From assembly GCF_003112535.1 (NCBI RefSeq), contig NZ_BEWA01000009.1:1-64000 (forward strand): 64,000 bases of DNA, read 5' to 3'. The translations under genes and the position numbers were made by a program. Position 1 is the first letter of the stretch. Every line of letters starts with the position of its first letter. A model generated the notes under the pieces. That model was not told the DNA's origin. It ran no database searches and saw only the letters and a program-made list of their open reading frames with translations. Shown here piece by piece: positions 1 through 10,266 of the stretch. Source of the stretch: Streptomyces rishiriensis. Lineage in GTDB: Bacteria; Actinomycetota; Actinomycetes; Streptomycetales; Streptomycetaceae.

Positions 1-1552
<1,552 letters not shown>

Positions 1553-1556
<4 letters not shown>

Positions 1557-3838
1557 GATGTGGGTGACCCTCCGATCTGCGGGTTGGACGGTCGCAGGAC
1601 GGTGAGTACGTGCGCGGGCCGGGTGCCCGGTTCGAGGCGCACGTAGTTGGCCCTGCCCCAGTGGTAGGTCTCGCCGGTGAGCTCGTCGCGCACCGACGCC
1701 GACTCGTGCCAGTCCAGGCCGAGTTGCGGCATGTCCAACGACACCGTCGCCTCCTGGGTGTGGTGGGGGTCGAGGTTGACGACCACCAGAACCGTGTTCG
1801 ACCCCGCCCGCTTGCTGTACGCGATGACGGAGGGGTTGTCCGTGCCGTGGAAGCGCAGATTGCGCAGCCGGTGCAGGGCCGGATTGGCCCGCCGGATCTC
1901 GTTGAGCTTGGTGATCAGCGGGGCCAGGCTGCGGCCCTCACGCTCGGCCGCCTCCCAGTCACGCGGCTTGAGCTGGTACTTCTCCGAGTCCAGGTACTCC
2001 TCGCCGCCCTCCCGCAAGGGGGTGTTCTCGCACAGCTCGTAGCCGCTGTACAGGCCCCAGGTGGGGGAGAGGGTCGCGGCCAGGACCGCCCGGATCTCGA
2101 AGGCGGGCCGGCCGCCGTGCTGCAGATAGGCGTGCAGGATGTCCGGGGTGTTGGCGAAGAGGTTGGGCCGCATGTACGAGGCGGCCTCCCCCGACAGTTC
2201 GGTGAGGTAGTCGGTCAGCTCTTCCTTGGTGGTGCGCCAGGTGAAGTAGGTGTACGACTGCTGGAAGCCGATCTGGGCGAGCGTGTGCATCATCGCGGGG
2301 CGGGTGAAGGCCTCGGCCAGGAAGATCACGTCGGGGTCGGTGCGGTTGACGTCCGCGATGACCCGCTCCCAGAACACGACCGGCTTGGTGTGCGGGTTGT
2401 CCACCCGGAAGATCCGCACCCCGTACGACATCCAGTGCCGCAGCACCCGGACGGTCTCGGCGACGAGGCCGTCCATGTCGGCGTCGAAGGCGATCGGGTA
2501 GATGTCCTGGTACTTCTTCGGCGGGTTCTCCGCGTAGGCGATCGTCCCGTCGGGCCGGTGGTGGAACCACTCCGGGTGTTTCTGCACCCAGGGGTGGTCG
2601 GGGGAGCACTGCAGGGCGAAGTCGAGGGCGATCTCCAGCCCCAGTTCGCGCGCCCGCTCCACGAAGTCGGCGAAGTCCTCCAGCGTGCCCAGATCGGGGT
2701 GGACGGCGTCGTGGCCGCCCTCCGGCGAGCCGATCGCCCACGGCACGCCCACATCGTCCGGCCCGGCGTTCAACGTGTTGTTGGGGCCCTTGCGGAACGT
2801 CGTGCCGATCGGGTGGATCGGCGGGAGGTAGACGACGTCGAAGCCCATCTTCGCGATGGCCGGCAGCCGGCGCGCGGCGGTGCGGAACGTGCCGTGCGGG
2901 CGCTCGGGAGTCCCCTCGGAACGCGGGAAGAACTCGTACCAGGACCCGTACAGGGCCCGCTCCCGCTCCACCAGCAGCGGCAGCGGATCGGAGGCCGTGA
3001 CCAGCTCGCGCAGCGGATGCCGCTCCAGGGCGGCGTCCACCTCCGGCGTCAGCGCCGCCGCCAGCCGGGCGACGGCCGGACGGCTCTCGTCGCGCAGGGC
3101 GTCGGCCGCCGCCAGCACCGCGGCGCGGTCCGGCCCCTCGGGCACTGCGTCGGCCGCCCGCTCGTACAGGCGCGCGCCCTCCTCCAGGACCGGCTCCGTG
3201 TCCATCCCCGCGGGGATCTTGATGCGGGCGTGATGCCGCCAGGTGGCGACCGGATCGCCCCACGCCTCCACGGTGTAGGTCCAGCGGCCCGCAGCGTCCG
3301 CAGTGACGTCCGCGCCCCAGCGGTCCGTGCCGGGGGCGAGCTCGCGCATCGGGGTCCAGGGTCCGGGCGCGCCGTCGGGATCCCGCAGGACCACGTTGGC
3401 CGCGACGGCGTCATGGCCTTCGCGGAACACGGTGGCCGAGACCTCGAACGTCTCGCCGACGACCGCCTTGGCCGGCCGGCGGCCCTGCTGGACCAGGGGA
3501 CGGACGTCGAGGACGGGTATGCGCCCGACGGCGGTGGTGTGACCGGCCGCGGTCGCCTCGACGCTCTCCGTCTGCACGGCCCTCTCCGTCTGCTCGGCCC
3601 TCTCGGCCTTGTCGGCCTTCCGGGCGCTCTCGACGGGTGCGCCGGCGGCGGCGCTCCTGGCGTTCTTGCCGGCCTTGCCGCTCTTGGCGCGCCTGCTGTC
3701 CTTGCCGCGCTTGCCGGTCTTGCCGGTCTTGCTGTCCTTGCCGCTCCTGCTGTTCTTGCCCTGGGGTCCGTTCTCGGCGTTCGTGCCGTTCTCGGTACGG
3801 GGCGTCGGGGGTGATGACGGGTGGTGCCTGGCTGGCAT
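1553..3838 (-). CDS. glgE: Alpha-1,4-glucan:maltose-1-phosphate maltosyltransferase GlgE
   Basis: GH13_3 enzyme that extends linear alpha-glucan with maltosyl units from alpha-maltose-1-phosphate. Seen: an N-terminal beta domain (about 105-210), helical insert (220-290), the [10 protein letters not shown] entry (298-307), a barrel with [11 protein letters not shown], nucleophile D480 in [12 protein letters not shown] and acid/base E509 in [11 protein letters not shown]. The ATG at 3838 has AGGAG five bases upstream, so I prefer it to the upstream ATG 3856 or TTG 3859. Length is 761 residues against about 675 in S. coelicolor GlgE. The excess is a low-complexity Lys/Ser/Gly/Arg-rich leader (about 20-100), probably disordered. 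It heads the treS operon. Confidence 0.95.
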
Positions 3839-4029
3839 GACCGCTCCTGTCCGCATCAACGGGGGGTAGGCGGATGGATGTGGGGAGGTGGGTCCTGCTA
3901 GGGGAGTACGGGGGAGCCTTCCACCCTATTCGGGTGTGCAATCCGGCGCTTTGTTAACTGCTCACGCCTATGTCTTTACACAAGAGATGCTTCGTTCGAG
4001 ACGAACGGAGAGCCGCTTCCGGACGCCCG

Positions 4030-5235
4030 TCACATGAACGGTGGAACTTGCAGGAGCTTGTTCGGCGAACCGGGCCCGCGGCCGGACACCTTGCCGTTCG
4101 CGGCCCCCGCCACCAGTGCTTTCGCCACCTGCGCGGGCGTCGCCCGGGGGTGGTCGGCGAGATACAGCGCGGCCGCGCCGGCCGCGTGCGGCGCAGCCGT
4201 CGAGGTGCCGGAACGGGTCGTGCGGGCGGTGTCGCCCGCCCGGGAGGCGGAGGTGATCGACACGCCCGGCGCGAACAGGTCCAGGGCCGAGCCGTAGTCC
4301 GAGAAGGCCGCCCGGGCGTCCCGGCGGTCGGTCGCGCCGACCGTGACCGCCTCGCGCACGTCGGCGGGGGAGTGCAGGGCGGCCGGGCCGCCGGTGTTGC
4401 CGGCGGCGACGGTGTAGGTGACGCCGGACCGGATGGAGGTGCGCACCGCCGCGTCCAGCGCCGCGTTGTAGCCGCCGCCCAGGCTGAGATTGGCGACCGC
4501 CGGCTTGCGGGCGTGCCGGGTGACCCAGTCGATGCCCGCGATCACCTGCGCGGTGGTGCCCGCGCCGGCGTCGTCGAGCACCCGCACGGCGACCACCTGC
4601 GCTTTCTTGGCGACGCCCGACACCGTGCCCGCCACGATGCCGGCGACGTGCGTGCCGTGTCCGTTGCCGTCGGCGGCGACCGGGTCGCCGCCGACGAAGT
4701 CCCAGCCGTAGCGCGCCCGGCCGCCGAAGTCGGCGTGCGTGATCCGGACGCCGGTGTCGATCACGTACACCGTGACGCCCGCGCCCGCGGACCTCGGCGC
4801 GCGGTAGCCGCCGTCCAGCGGACGGCTCGGCCGGTCCAGGCGGTCCAGGCCCCAGGGCGGCGGATCCCCGCCGACGGCGTCCAGCGTCACCCGGGTGTCC
4901 TGGACGACCGAGACCACGTGCGGGTCGGCCGCGAGCCGGCGGGCCTGTCCGGCGTCGGCCTCCACGGCGAACCCGTTCAGGACCGTGCCGTAGATGTGGC
5001 TGATTCTCGCCCCGTGCGCGCCGACGAGACGCCGTCCGGTCGCCGACGACGCCGGGGTGTCCCCCTTCAGCGTCACGACGTAGCTGCCGCCGACGGAGCC
5101 GGGCAGCCCGGCGCCGAGGATCGTCCCCTCCGGTGCGGCGTGCGCGGGCAGGGTGACGGCCGACAGCACCACGGTCGTCACGACCGCGGTCAGGCCCCCT
5201 GTCCGGCGCAGACGCCGAGTGCGCGTCCGTGCCAT
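4030..5235 (-). CDS. Secreted subtilisin-like S8 serine protease with I9 propeptide
   Basis: Exported serine endopeptidase of 401 residues. It has an Arg-rich n-region, hydrophobic core and AHA cleavage site near residue 33. An inhibitor I9-type propeptide (about 50-118) begins SYVVTLKGD. The catalytic triad is D160 in VIDTG, H193 in GHGTHVAG and S345 in SGTSTAAPH; the oxyanion Asn is in AAGNTGG. This is the proteinase-K-like arrangement of Streptomyces alkaline proteases. The ATG at 5235 is preceded by GAGGAGG about 12 bases away. Transcription diverges from glgP. The substrate is unknown; nutritional or developmental proteolysis is an inference. Confidence 0.93.
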   Translation of the reverse strand: MARTRTRRLRRTGGLTAVVTTVVLSAVTLPAHAAPEGTILGAGLPGSVGGSYVVTLKGDTPASSATGRRLVGAHGARISHIYGTVLNGFAVEADAGQARRLAADPHVVSVVQDTRVTLDAVGGDPPPWGLDRLDRPSRPLDGGYRAPRSAGAGVTVYVIDTGVRITHADFGGRARYGWDFVGGDPVAADGNGHGTHVAGIVAGTVSGVAKKAQVVAVRVLDDAGAGTTAQVIAGIDWVTRHARKPAVANLSLGGGYNAALDAAVRTSIRSGVTYTVAAGNTGGPAALHSPADVREAVTVGATDRRDARAAFSDYGSALDLFAPGVSITSASRAGDTARTTRSGTSTAAPHAAGAAALYLADHPRATPAQVAKALVAGAANGKVSGRGPGSPNKLLQVPPFM

Positions 5236-5562
5236 GGTCCGAGTTCCCCTCCTCGACTCGGCGTGCCCGGGCCGGGCCCGGGCACGCCAGGGGGCAGCCT
5301 CTCGCGGTGCGCGAAGCGCCACAAGGTGGCCTCCGGGGGAGAAACAGGGGTTTCGGCCCGTTGCGGCACACCCCGACGACGGCGGATCCGGGCCCCTCGG
5401 CCCGTCCGGCGTCTGCGGTACGCGGCCGGCCGGGCCGAAAAGCAGGGGCCCGCGGGCGGCCAGTCCCCAGCGAGGTCGACACCCGCGCCGGTACCGTTTC
5501 CGTAGACGTGGACCCACACCGCCGTGTGTCCATCCAGCGAACGCGCCACGCCGAGGTGGAAT
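5236..5562. other. Divergent intergenic region between the S8 protease and glgP
   Basis: 327 bp, very GC-rich, holding the upstream regions of two divergent genes. The only clear signals are the ribosome-binding sequences next to each start: GAGGAGG for the protease and GAGGTGG just before the glgP GTG. I saw no convincing -35/-10 pair, operator palindrome or small gene. Confidence 0.6.
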
Positions 5563-8187
5563 GTGAAGGCGATCCGTCGATTCACCGTCCGACCCCTCCT
5601 CCCCGAACCTCTCCGACCGCTCAGCGACCTGTCCCGCAACCTGCGCTGGTCGTGGCACGCGGAGACCCGTGACCTCTTCCAGTCCGTCGATCCCGAGCGC
5701 TGGGCGCTCTGCGACGGCGACCCGGTGAGACTCCTCGGCAGCGTGCGCCCGGCACGTCTGGCCGAGCTCGCCGAGGACCGCCGCTTCCTGCGCCGGCTCG
5801 CCGCCGCCGCCGACGACCTGCACGACTACCGGACCGGCGACCGCTGGTACCAGGAGCAGCCCGCCTCCGCCGGGCTGCCCGCCGCCATCGCCTACTTCTC
5901 GCCCGAGTTCGGCGTCACCGCCGCGCTGCCGCAGTACTCCGGCGGCCTCGGCATCCTCGCCGGCGACCATCTGAAGGCCGCCAGCGACCTGGGCGTCCCG
6001 CTCATCGGCGTGGGACTGCTCTACCGGCACGGCTACTTCCGCCAGACCCTCTCCCGGGAGGGCTGGCAGCAGGAGCACTACCCCGTCCTGGACCCCAACG
6101 AGCTGCCGGTGACCCTCCTGCGGGAGGACGACGGCGCCCCCGCGCGCGTCTCCCTCGCCCTGCCGGGCGGCAAACGGCTCCACGCCCGCGTCTGGCTGGC
6201 CCAGGTCGGCCGGGTCCCGCTCCTCATGCTCGACTCCGACGTCGAGGAGAACGACCTCGGCGAACGCGGGGTGACCGACCGGCTCTACGGCGGCGGCAGC
6301 GAGCACCGGCTGCTGCAGGAGATGCTGCTCGGCATAGGAGGTGTCCGGGCCGTACGGACGTACTGCCGGCTGACCGGCCACGCCCGGCCCGAGGTCTTCC
6401 ACACCAACGAGGGCCACGCCGGGTTCCTCGGCCTGGAGCGGATCGCCGAGCTCGCCGACGAGGGGCTCGACTTCGACGCCGCGCTGGAGGCCGTCCGGGC
6501 CGGGACGGTCTTCACCACCCACACCCCCGTCCCCGCCGGCATCGACCGCTTCGACCGCGCGCTGGTCGCCCGCCACTTCGGCCCCGACGCCGAGCTCCCG
6601 CGCATGGACGTCGACCGCATCCTGCGCCTGGGCATGGAGACCTACCCCGGCGGCGAGCCGAACCTCTTCAACATGGCCGTCATGGGCCTGCGGCTGGCCC
6701 AGCGCGCCAACGGGGTGTCGCTGCTGCACGGTCACGTCAGCCGGGAGATGTTCTCCGGTCTGTGGCCCGGGTTCGACCCCGACGAGGTGCCGATCACCTC
6801 GGTCACCAACGGTGTGCACGCCCCCACCTGGGTGGCCCCCGAGGTGCTGCGCCTCGGGGCCCGCCAGATCGGCGCCGAGCGCGCCGAGGACGCCCTCAGC
6901 GTCGGCGGCTCGGAGCGCTGGGACGCCGTCGCCGACATCCCCGACCAGGACATCTGGGAGCTGCGCCGCGATCTGCGCGAGCAGCTGGTCGTGGAGGTGC
7001 GCGAGCGCCTGCGGGCCTCCTGGCGGCAACGGGGCGCGGGCACGGCCGAGTTGGGCTGGATCGACGGCGTCCTCGACCCGGACGTCCTTACCATCGGCTT
7101 TGCGCGCCGGGTCCCCTCCTACAAGCGTCTGACGCTGATGCTGCGCGACCGCGACCGGCTGAAGGACCTGCTGCTGCACCCGGAGCGGCCGATCCAGATC
7201 GTCGTCGCGGGCAAGGCGCACCCGGCGGACGACGGCGGCAAACGCCTGGTCCAGGAACTGGTCCGGTTCACCGACGACCCGCGCGTGCGGCACCGCATCG
7301 TCTTCCTGCCCGACTACGGCATGGCGATGGCGCAGAAGCTGTACCCCGGCTGCGACATCTGGCTGAACAACCCGCTCCGCCCGCTGGAGGCCTGCGGCAC
7401 GTCGGGCATGAAGGCGGCGCTCAACGGCTGTCTCAACCTGTCCGTCCTGGACGGCTGGTGGGACGAGTGGTTCCAGCCCGACTTCGGCTGGGCGATCCCC
7501 ACCGCGGACGGCGCCGGGACCGACCCCGATCACCGTGACGACGTCGAGGCGGCCGCCCTCTACGACCTCCTCGAACAGCGCATCACCCCGCGCTTCTACG
7601 AACGCGGCCAGGCGGGCCTGCCCGACCGCTGGATCGAGATGGTCCGCCGGACGCTCGGTCTGCTCGGCCCGAAGGTGCTGGCGGGGCGCATGGTCCGCGA
7701 GTACGTCGAGCGGCTCTACACGCCGGCCGCCCACGCCCACCGGACGATGGCCCCCGACACGGCGCGTGAACTCGCCCGCTGGAAGCAGCAGGTGCGCGCG
7801 TCCTGGCACGCCGTCCGGGTGGACCACGTCGAGACGTCGGTGGCCACCACCACCGCCGAACTCGGCACGGCCCTCGCGCTCAGGGTGCGGGTGGGCCTGG
7901 GCGACCTCACCCCCGACGACGTCGAGGTGCAGGCCGTCTCGGGCCGGGTCGACGAGGAGGACCGCATCACGGACGCCTCGACGGTCCCGCTCAAGCCGAC
8001 GGGCGGCCCGGACCTGGAAGGCCGCTGGGTCTACGAGGGTCCGCTCTCCCTGGACCGCACGGGTCCCTTCGGCTACACCGTCCGCATCCTGCCGTCCCAC
8101 CGGCTGCTGGCGTCCGGGGCGGAACTGGGGCTGGTGGAGGTGCCGTCGGAGGAGGCGGCCGAGGGAGCGGGCGTGCTGCTGCGCTGA
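5563..8187 (+). CDS. glgP: Alpha-glucan phosphorylase GlgP
   Basis: Cytoplasmic phosphorylase releasing glucose-1-phosphate from alpha-1,4-glucan. The 874 residues fit the actinobacterial GlgP class with an N-terminal DUF3417 domain (about 1-110, LSDLSRNLRWSWH). Seen: the active-site stretch FHTNEGHAGFLGLERI, the THTPVPAGIDRF motif, ARRVPSYKRLTLM, and the PLP-lysine motif GTSGMKAALNG with Lys near residue 616. The GTG at 5563 is chosen because the family usually starts with KAIRRFTVRP and GAGGTGG lies directly upstream. A strong hairpin follows the stop. Its position beside treS-glgE joins glucan synthesis and breakdown at one locus. Confidence 0.95.
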   Translation: MKAIRRFTVRPLLPEPLRPLSDLSRNLRWSWHAETRDLFQSVDPERWALCDGDPVRLLGSVRPARLAELAEDRRFLRRLAAAADDLHDYRTGDRWYQEQPASAGLPAAIAYFSPEFGVTAALPQYSGGLGILAGDHLKAASDLGVPLIGVGLLYRHGYFRQTLSREGWQQEHYPVLDPNELPVTLLREDDGAPARVSLALPGGKRLHARVWLAQVGRVPLLMLDSDVEENDLGERGVTDRLYGGGSEHRLLQEMLLGIGGVRAVRTYCRLTGHARPEVFHTNEGHAGFLGLERIAELADEGLDFDAALEAVRAGTVFTTHTPVPAGIDRFDRALVARHFGPDAELPRMDVDRILRLGMETYPGGEPNLFNMAVMGLRLAQRANGVSLLHGHVSREMFSGLWPGFDPDEVPITSVTNGVHAPTWVAPEVLRLGARQIGAERAEDALSVGGSERWDAVADIPDQDIWELRRDLREQLVVEVRERLRASWRQRGAGTAELGWIDGVLDPDVLTIGFARRVPSYKRLTLMLRDRDRLKDLLLHPERPIQIVVAGKAHPADDGGKRLVQELVRFTDDPRVRHRIVFLPDYGMAMAQKLYPGCDIWLNNPLRPLEACGTSGMKAALNGCLNLSVLDGWWDEWFQPDFGWAIPTADGAGTDPDHRDDVEAAALYDLLEQRITPRFYERGQAGLPDRWIEMVRRTLGLLGPKVLAGRMVREYVERLYTPAAHAHRTMAPDTARELARWKQQVRASWHAVRVDHVETSVATTTAELGTALALRVRVGLGDLTPDDVEVQAVSGRVDEEDRITDASTVPLKPTGGPDLEGRWVYEGPLSLDRTGPFGYTVRILPSHRLLASGAELGLVEVPSEEAAEGAGVLLR

Positions 8188-8202
8188 CCGACGTCTCCGG
8201 CG

Positions 8203-8235
8203 CCGGCCGGCCCGCGTCCACGACGGGCCGGCCGG
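8203..8235 (+). terminator. Probable factor-independent terminator after glgP
   Basis: A perfect 12-bp stem, CCGGCCGGCCCG paired with CGGGCCGGCCGG, around a 9-nt loop, 15 bp past the glgP stop. No U-tract follows, which is common in Streptomyces. Confidence 0.65.
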
Positions 8236-8428
8236 TCCCGCGTGCCACGACGTCGAGAGCGCGGCCGCTCTCGCGCCGGAGACGGCGGCGCCGAATTCGC
8301 TGGGCGTGCCGGCGGCTGACCGGCCGTCCGGCGGCCGGCTGCGGGGTCACGCCTCTCGCCGCGCCCGGACAGGGGCTGTCATAGGCTGTGGCACCCGGTG
8401 ACCGACGCAGAGAGAGGCCGACGGCGGC

Positions 8429-9637
8429 GTGTCCGACAGATCCGAAGAGCACAGATCCGGTGCGGAAGAGGGGGACGGCGGCGCTGGGTCGTCTCCGGAG
8501 GCCGGCAGTTCCATATCCGACGAGGAATGGGCGAAGTTCGTCCAGGACAGCGCGCGCGGGATACCCGCCTCCGCCCCGAAGGAGCCGTCCGCGCGGGCCC
8601 GCATGGTGACGGAGCGGCTGCGGCAGCAGGAGGCGCGCGGCGAGTCGCCGGTGGGCTGGCGCAGCGGGCCGTCCCTGCAGGAGACGCAGAGGAGGGCGAC
8701 GCGCAGGCGGCGGCTGTGGGCGGTCATCGGGCTGCCCGTCGCGGCGGCCCTGGCCGTCGTCGCCATGCGGCCCTCGCTGCTGCCCGGCGATCCCTTCGGC
8801 GCGGGGGACCCGGAGGCCGCCGTCTCGCCGCTGCCGGCGGAGACCGCTGCCCCGACCGGCGCCCCCGGGGCCGTCGATGCTCAAAAGCCCACGCTGGAAC
8901 GGCCGTTCGCGGGATCCCCCGCGCTGAGGTGGGCCGACGGCGCCGCCGGCATCGTCGTGCCCGCGGCCGCTCCGGTCGGGACGCTGTCCGAGGCGGAGGT
9001 GGAGAAGGCGCTGCAGCAGAGCAGGAAGCTGCTGATCGACGCCAACCTCGACCCGGCGACCCTGCGCGGCGAACGTCCCGGGGCGGTGCTCTCGGCGATC
9101 GAGCCGCAGCAGAAGGACCTGGTGAGCCTGCTGAACGCCGCCCTCAGCAAGCCGGACCAGAAGCACGACCCGCTGTCGATGTTCAGCCGCTTCGACCCCC
9201 GCGAACTGCGCCTGGTCGGGCACGTGGTCAAGACGCGGGGACGGATGACGTTCAAGGCCGGTGAGCACTCCTCCGTCGTCGTGCACGCCGACTACACCTT
9301 CGTCTACCCGGTGACGCGCGTCGACGGGAGCGCTCCGGCCGAGGTCGCCCGCACCATCGTCCGGCGCGCCCTCGACCTGGAGTTCTTCGACCCGGACAAG
9401 CCGAACACGTACGCCTTCACGCCGGGCAGGATCACCGTCGTCAGGTACGACCGGGACATCGGCAACTCCGCCTGCGACGTCTACGACGGCTTTCTGCATC
9501 CCTCGTTCTCGACGGCCGGGACGACGGACGAGCCCACGGGCGGCGCTCCGACCGGGCCGACCGCGGACCCGTACGACCGCAGCAGGGACCTGGCCGACAA
9601 CAGCGAGAAGGGCTGCGGCGTGGTGTCCCGCACCTGA
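8429..9637 (+). CDS. Uncharacterised single-pass membrane protein
   Basis: I do not recognise a named family. The 402 residues consist of an acidic cytoplasmic head (1-60), an Arg-rich stretch (RRATRRRRLW, about 88-97), one transmembrane helix (about 97-113), a Pro/Ala-rich linker to about residue 165, and a folded outer domain with a WADGAAGIVVPAA start, a helical part and a VHADYTFVYPV beta segment. The orientation suggests the C-terminal domain is outside the cell. The GTG at 8429 has only a weak GAGAGG upstream. From memory a homologue sits beside glgP in other Streptomyces. Confidence 0.8.
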   Translation: MSDRSEEHRSGAEEGDGGAGSSPEAGSSISDEEWAKFVQDSARGIPASAPKEPSARARMVTERLRQQEARGESPVGWRSGPSLQETQRRATRRRRLWAVIGLPVAAALAVVAMRPSLLPGDPFGAGDPEAAVSPLPAETAAPTGAPGAVDAQKPTLERPFAGSPALRWADGAAGIVVPAAAPVGTLSEAEVEKALQQSRKLLIDANLDPATLRGERPGAVLSAIEPQQKDLVSLLNAALSKPDQKHDPLSMFSRFDPRELRLVGHVVKTRGRMTFKAGEHSSVVVHADYTFVYPVTRVDGSAPAEVARTIVRRALDLEFFDPDKPNTYAFTPGRITVVRYDRDIGNSACDVYDGFLHPSFSTAGTTDEPTGGAPTGPTADPYDRSRDLADNSEKGCGVVSRT

Positions 9638-9647
9638 CCCCCTCGTG

Positions 9648-9674
9648 CCGGGCGGGAACCGCGCCCCCGCCCGG
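9648..9674. terminator. Bidirectional hairpin between convergent genes
   Basis: A perfect 9-bp stem, CCGGGCGGG paired with CCCGCCCGG, lies between the membrane-protein stop (9637) and the DUF1990 stop (9675). It fills almost the whole gap, so it can serve both directions. Confidence 0.6.
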
Positions 9675-10193
9675 CTAGGACTCCTCGTCCGCGCACAACC
9701 CCCGCAGCGCCACCCCGCAGCGGCGCGCGTACGCCTGTTGCAGGCCCCTCGTGGCCGGGCCGCCCGCCCTCGCGTACCACTTCGCGGCCCGGCTGAAGGC
9801 GGAGACCGTCAGCCAGACCGTGCCGTCCCCGGTGCGGTCGACGACGAACGACTCCTCACCGGTCTCGGGGTGGCCGGGGAGGGTGCCGTAGGCCCACCCG
9901 GCGCGCCGGTGTTCGTCCACCGTCCAGACCACCCGGCAGGGGGCCTTGACGATGCCGGCCAGGGTGACGGTGACGTCGACGTCCGGGGCCGCGCGGTCGG
10001 CCGAGGCCTCGACGCCCACGCCCAGGGCGCGGTGCATCTCCCACGTCATGACGGCTTCCGCGGCGCGGCGGAAGACCTCGTGTCCCTCGCCGAGGCGGGT
10101 GCGGACGTGGAGGGGGTGGAACCCCGGAGGGCAGAAGCCCGGGCGGTCGCGGGTGGCGCCGACCTCGTCGTACGTGAAGTCCTTCGAAGACAT
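9675..10193 (-). CDS. DUF1990 family protein
   Basis: 172-residue cytoplasmic protein. It matches the DUF1990 pattern as I know it: an N-terminal FTYDEVGATR, GFHPLHVRTRLGEG, then TVDEHRRAGWAYGTLPGHPETGEE and a final VSAFSRAAKWYARAGGP. The WAYGT/HPE/GEE sequence is typical. No biochemical role is established for the family. The ATG at 10193 is preferred over a TTG three codons upstream. It follows the M4 protease gene on the same strand but a strong hairpin separates them, so it is probably transcribed independently. Confidence 0.8.
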   Translation of the reverse strand: MSSKDFTYDEVGATRDRPGFCPPGFHPLHVRTRLGEGHEVFRRAAEAVMTWEMHRALGVGVEASADRAAPDVDVTVTLAGIVKAPCRVVWTVDEHRRAGWAYGTLPGHPETGEESFVVDRTGDGTVWLTVSAFSRAAKWYARAGGPATRGLQQAYARRCGVALRGLCADEES

Positions 10194-10207
10194 GGGAGCC
10201 AAGAGTA

Positions 10208-10246
10208 GGGCGGCACCCGGGGATGCCTTCCTCCCGGGTGCCGCCC
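10208..10246 (-). terminator. Terminator of the first M4 protease gene
   Basis: A perfect 14-bp stem, GGGCGGCACCCGGG paired with CCCGGGTGCCGCCC, around an 11-nt loop, about 20 bp downstream of the 10267 stop. It separates that gene from the DUF1990 gene. Confidence 0.75.
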
Positions 10247-10266
10247 TCGACTCGTCTACCGCAGCG

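Noticed and set aside
5236-8100. A 1356-residue minus-strand open frame joining the S8 protease to a long upstream part
   Set aside because: The upstream part lies opposite glgP and has no recognisable motifs. The protease has its own signal peptide and ribosome-binding sequence at 5235.
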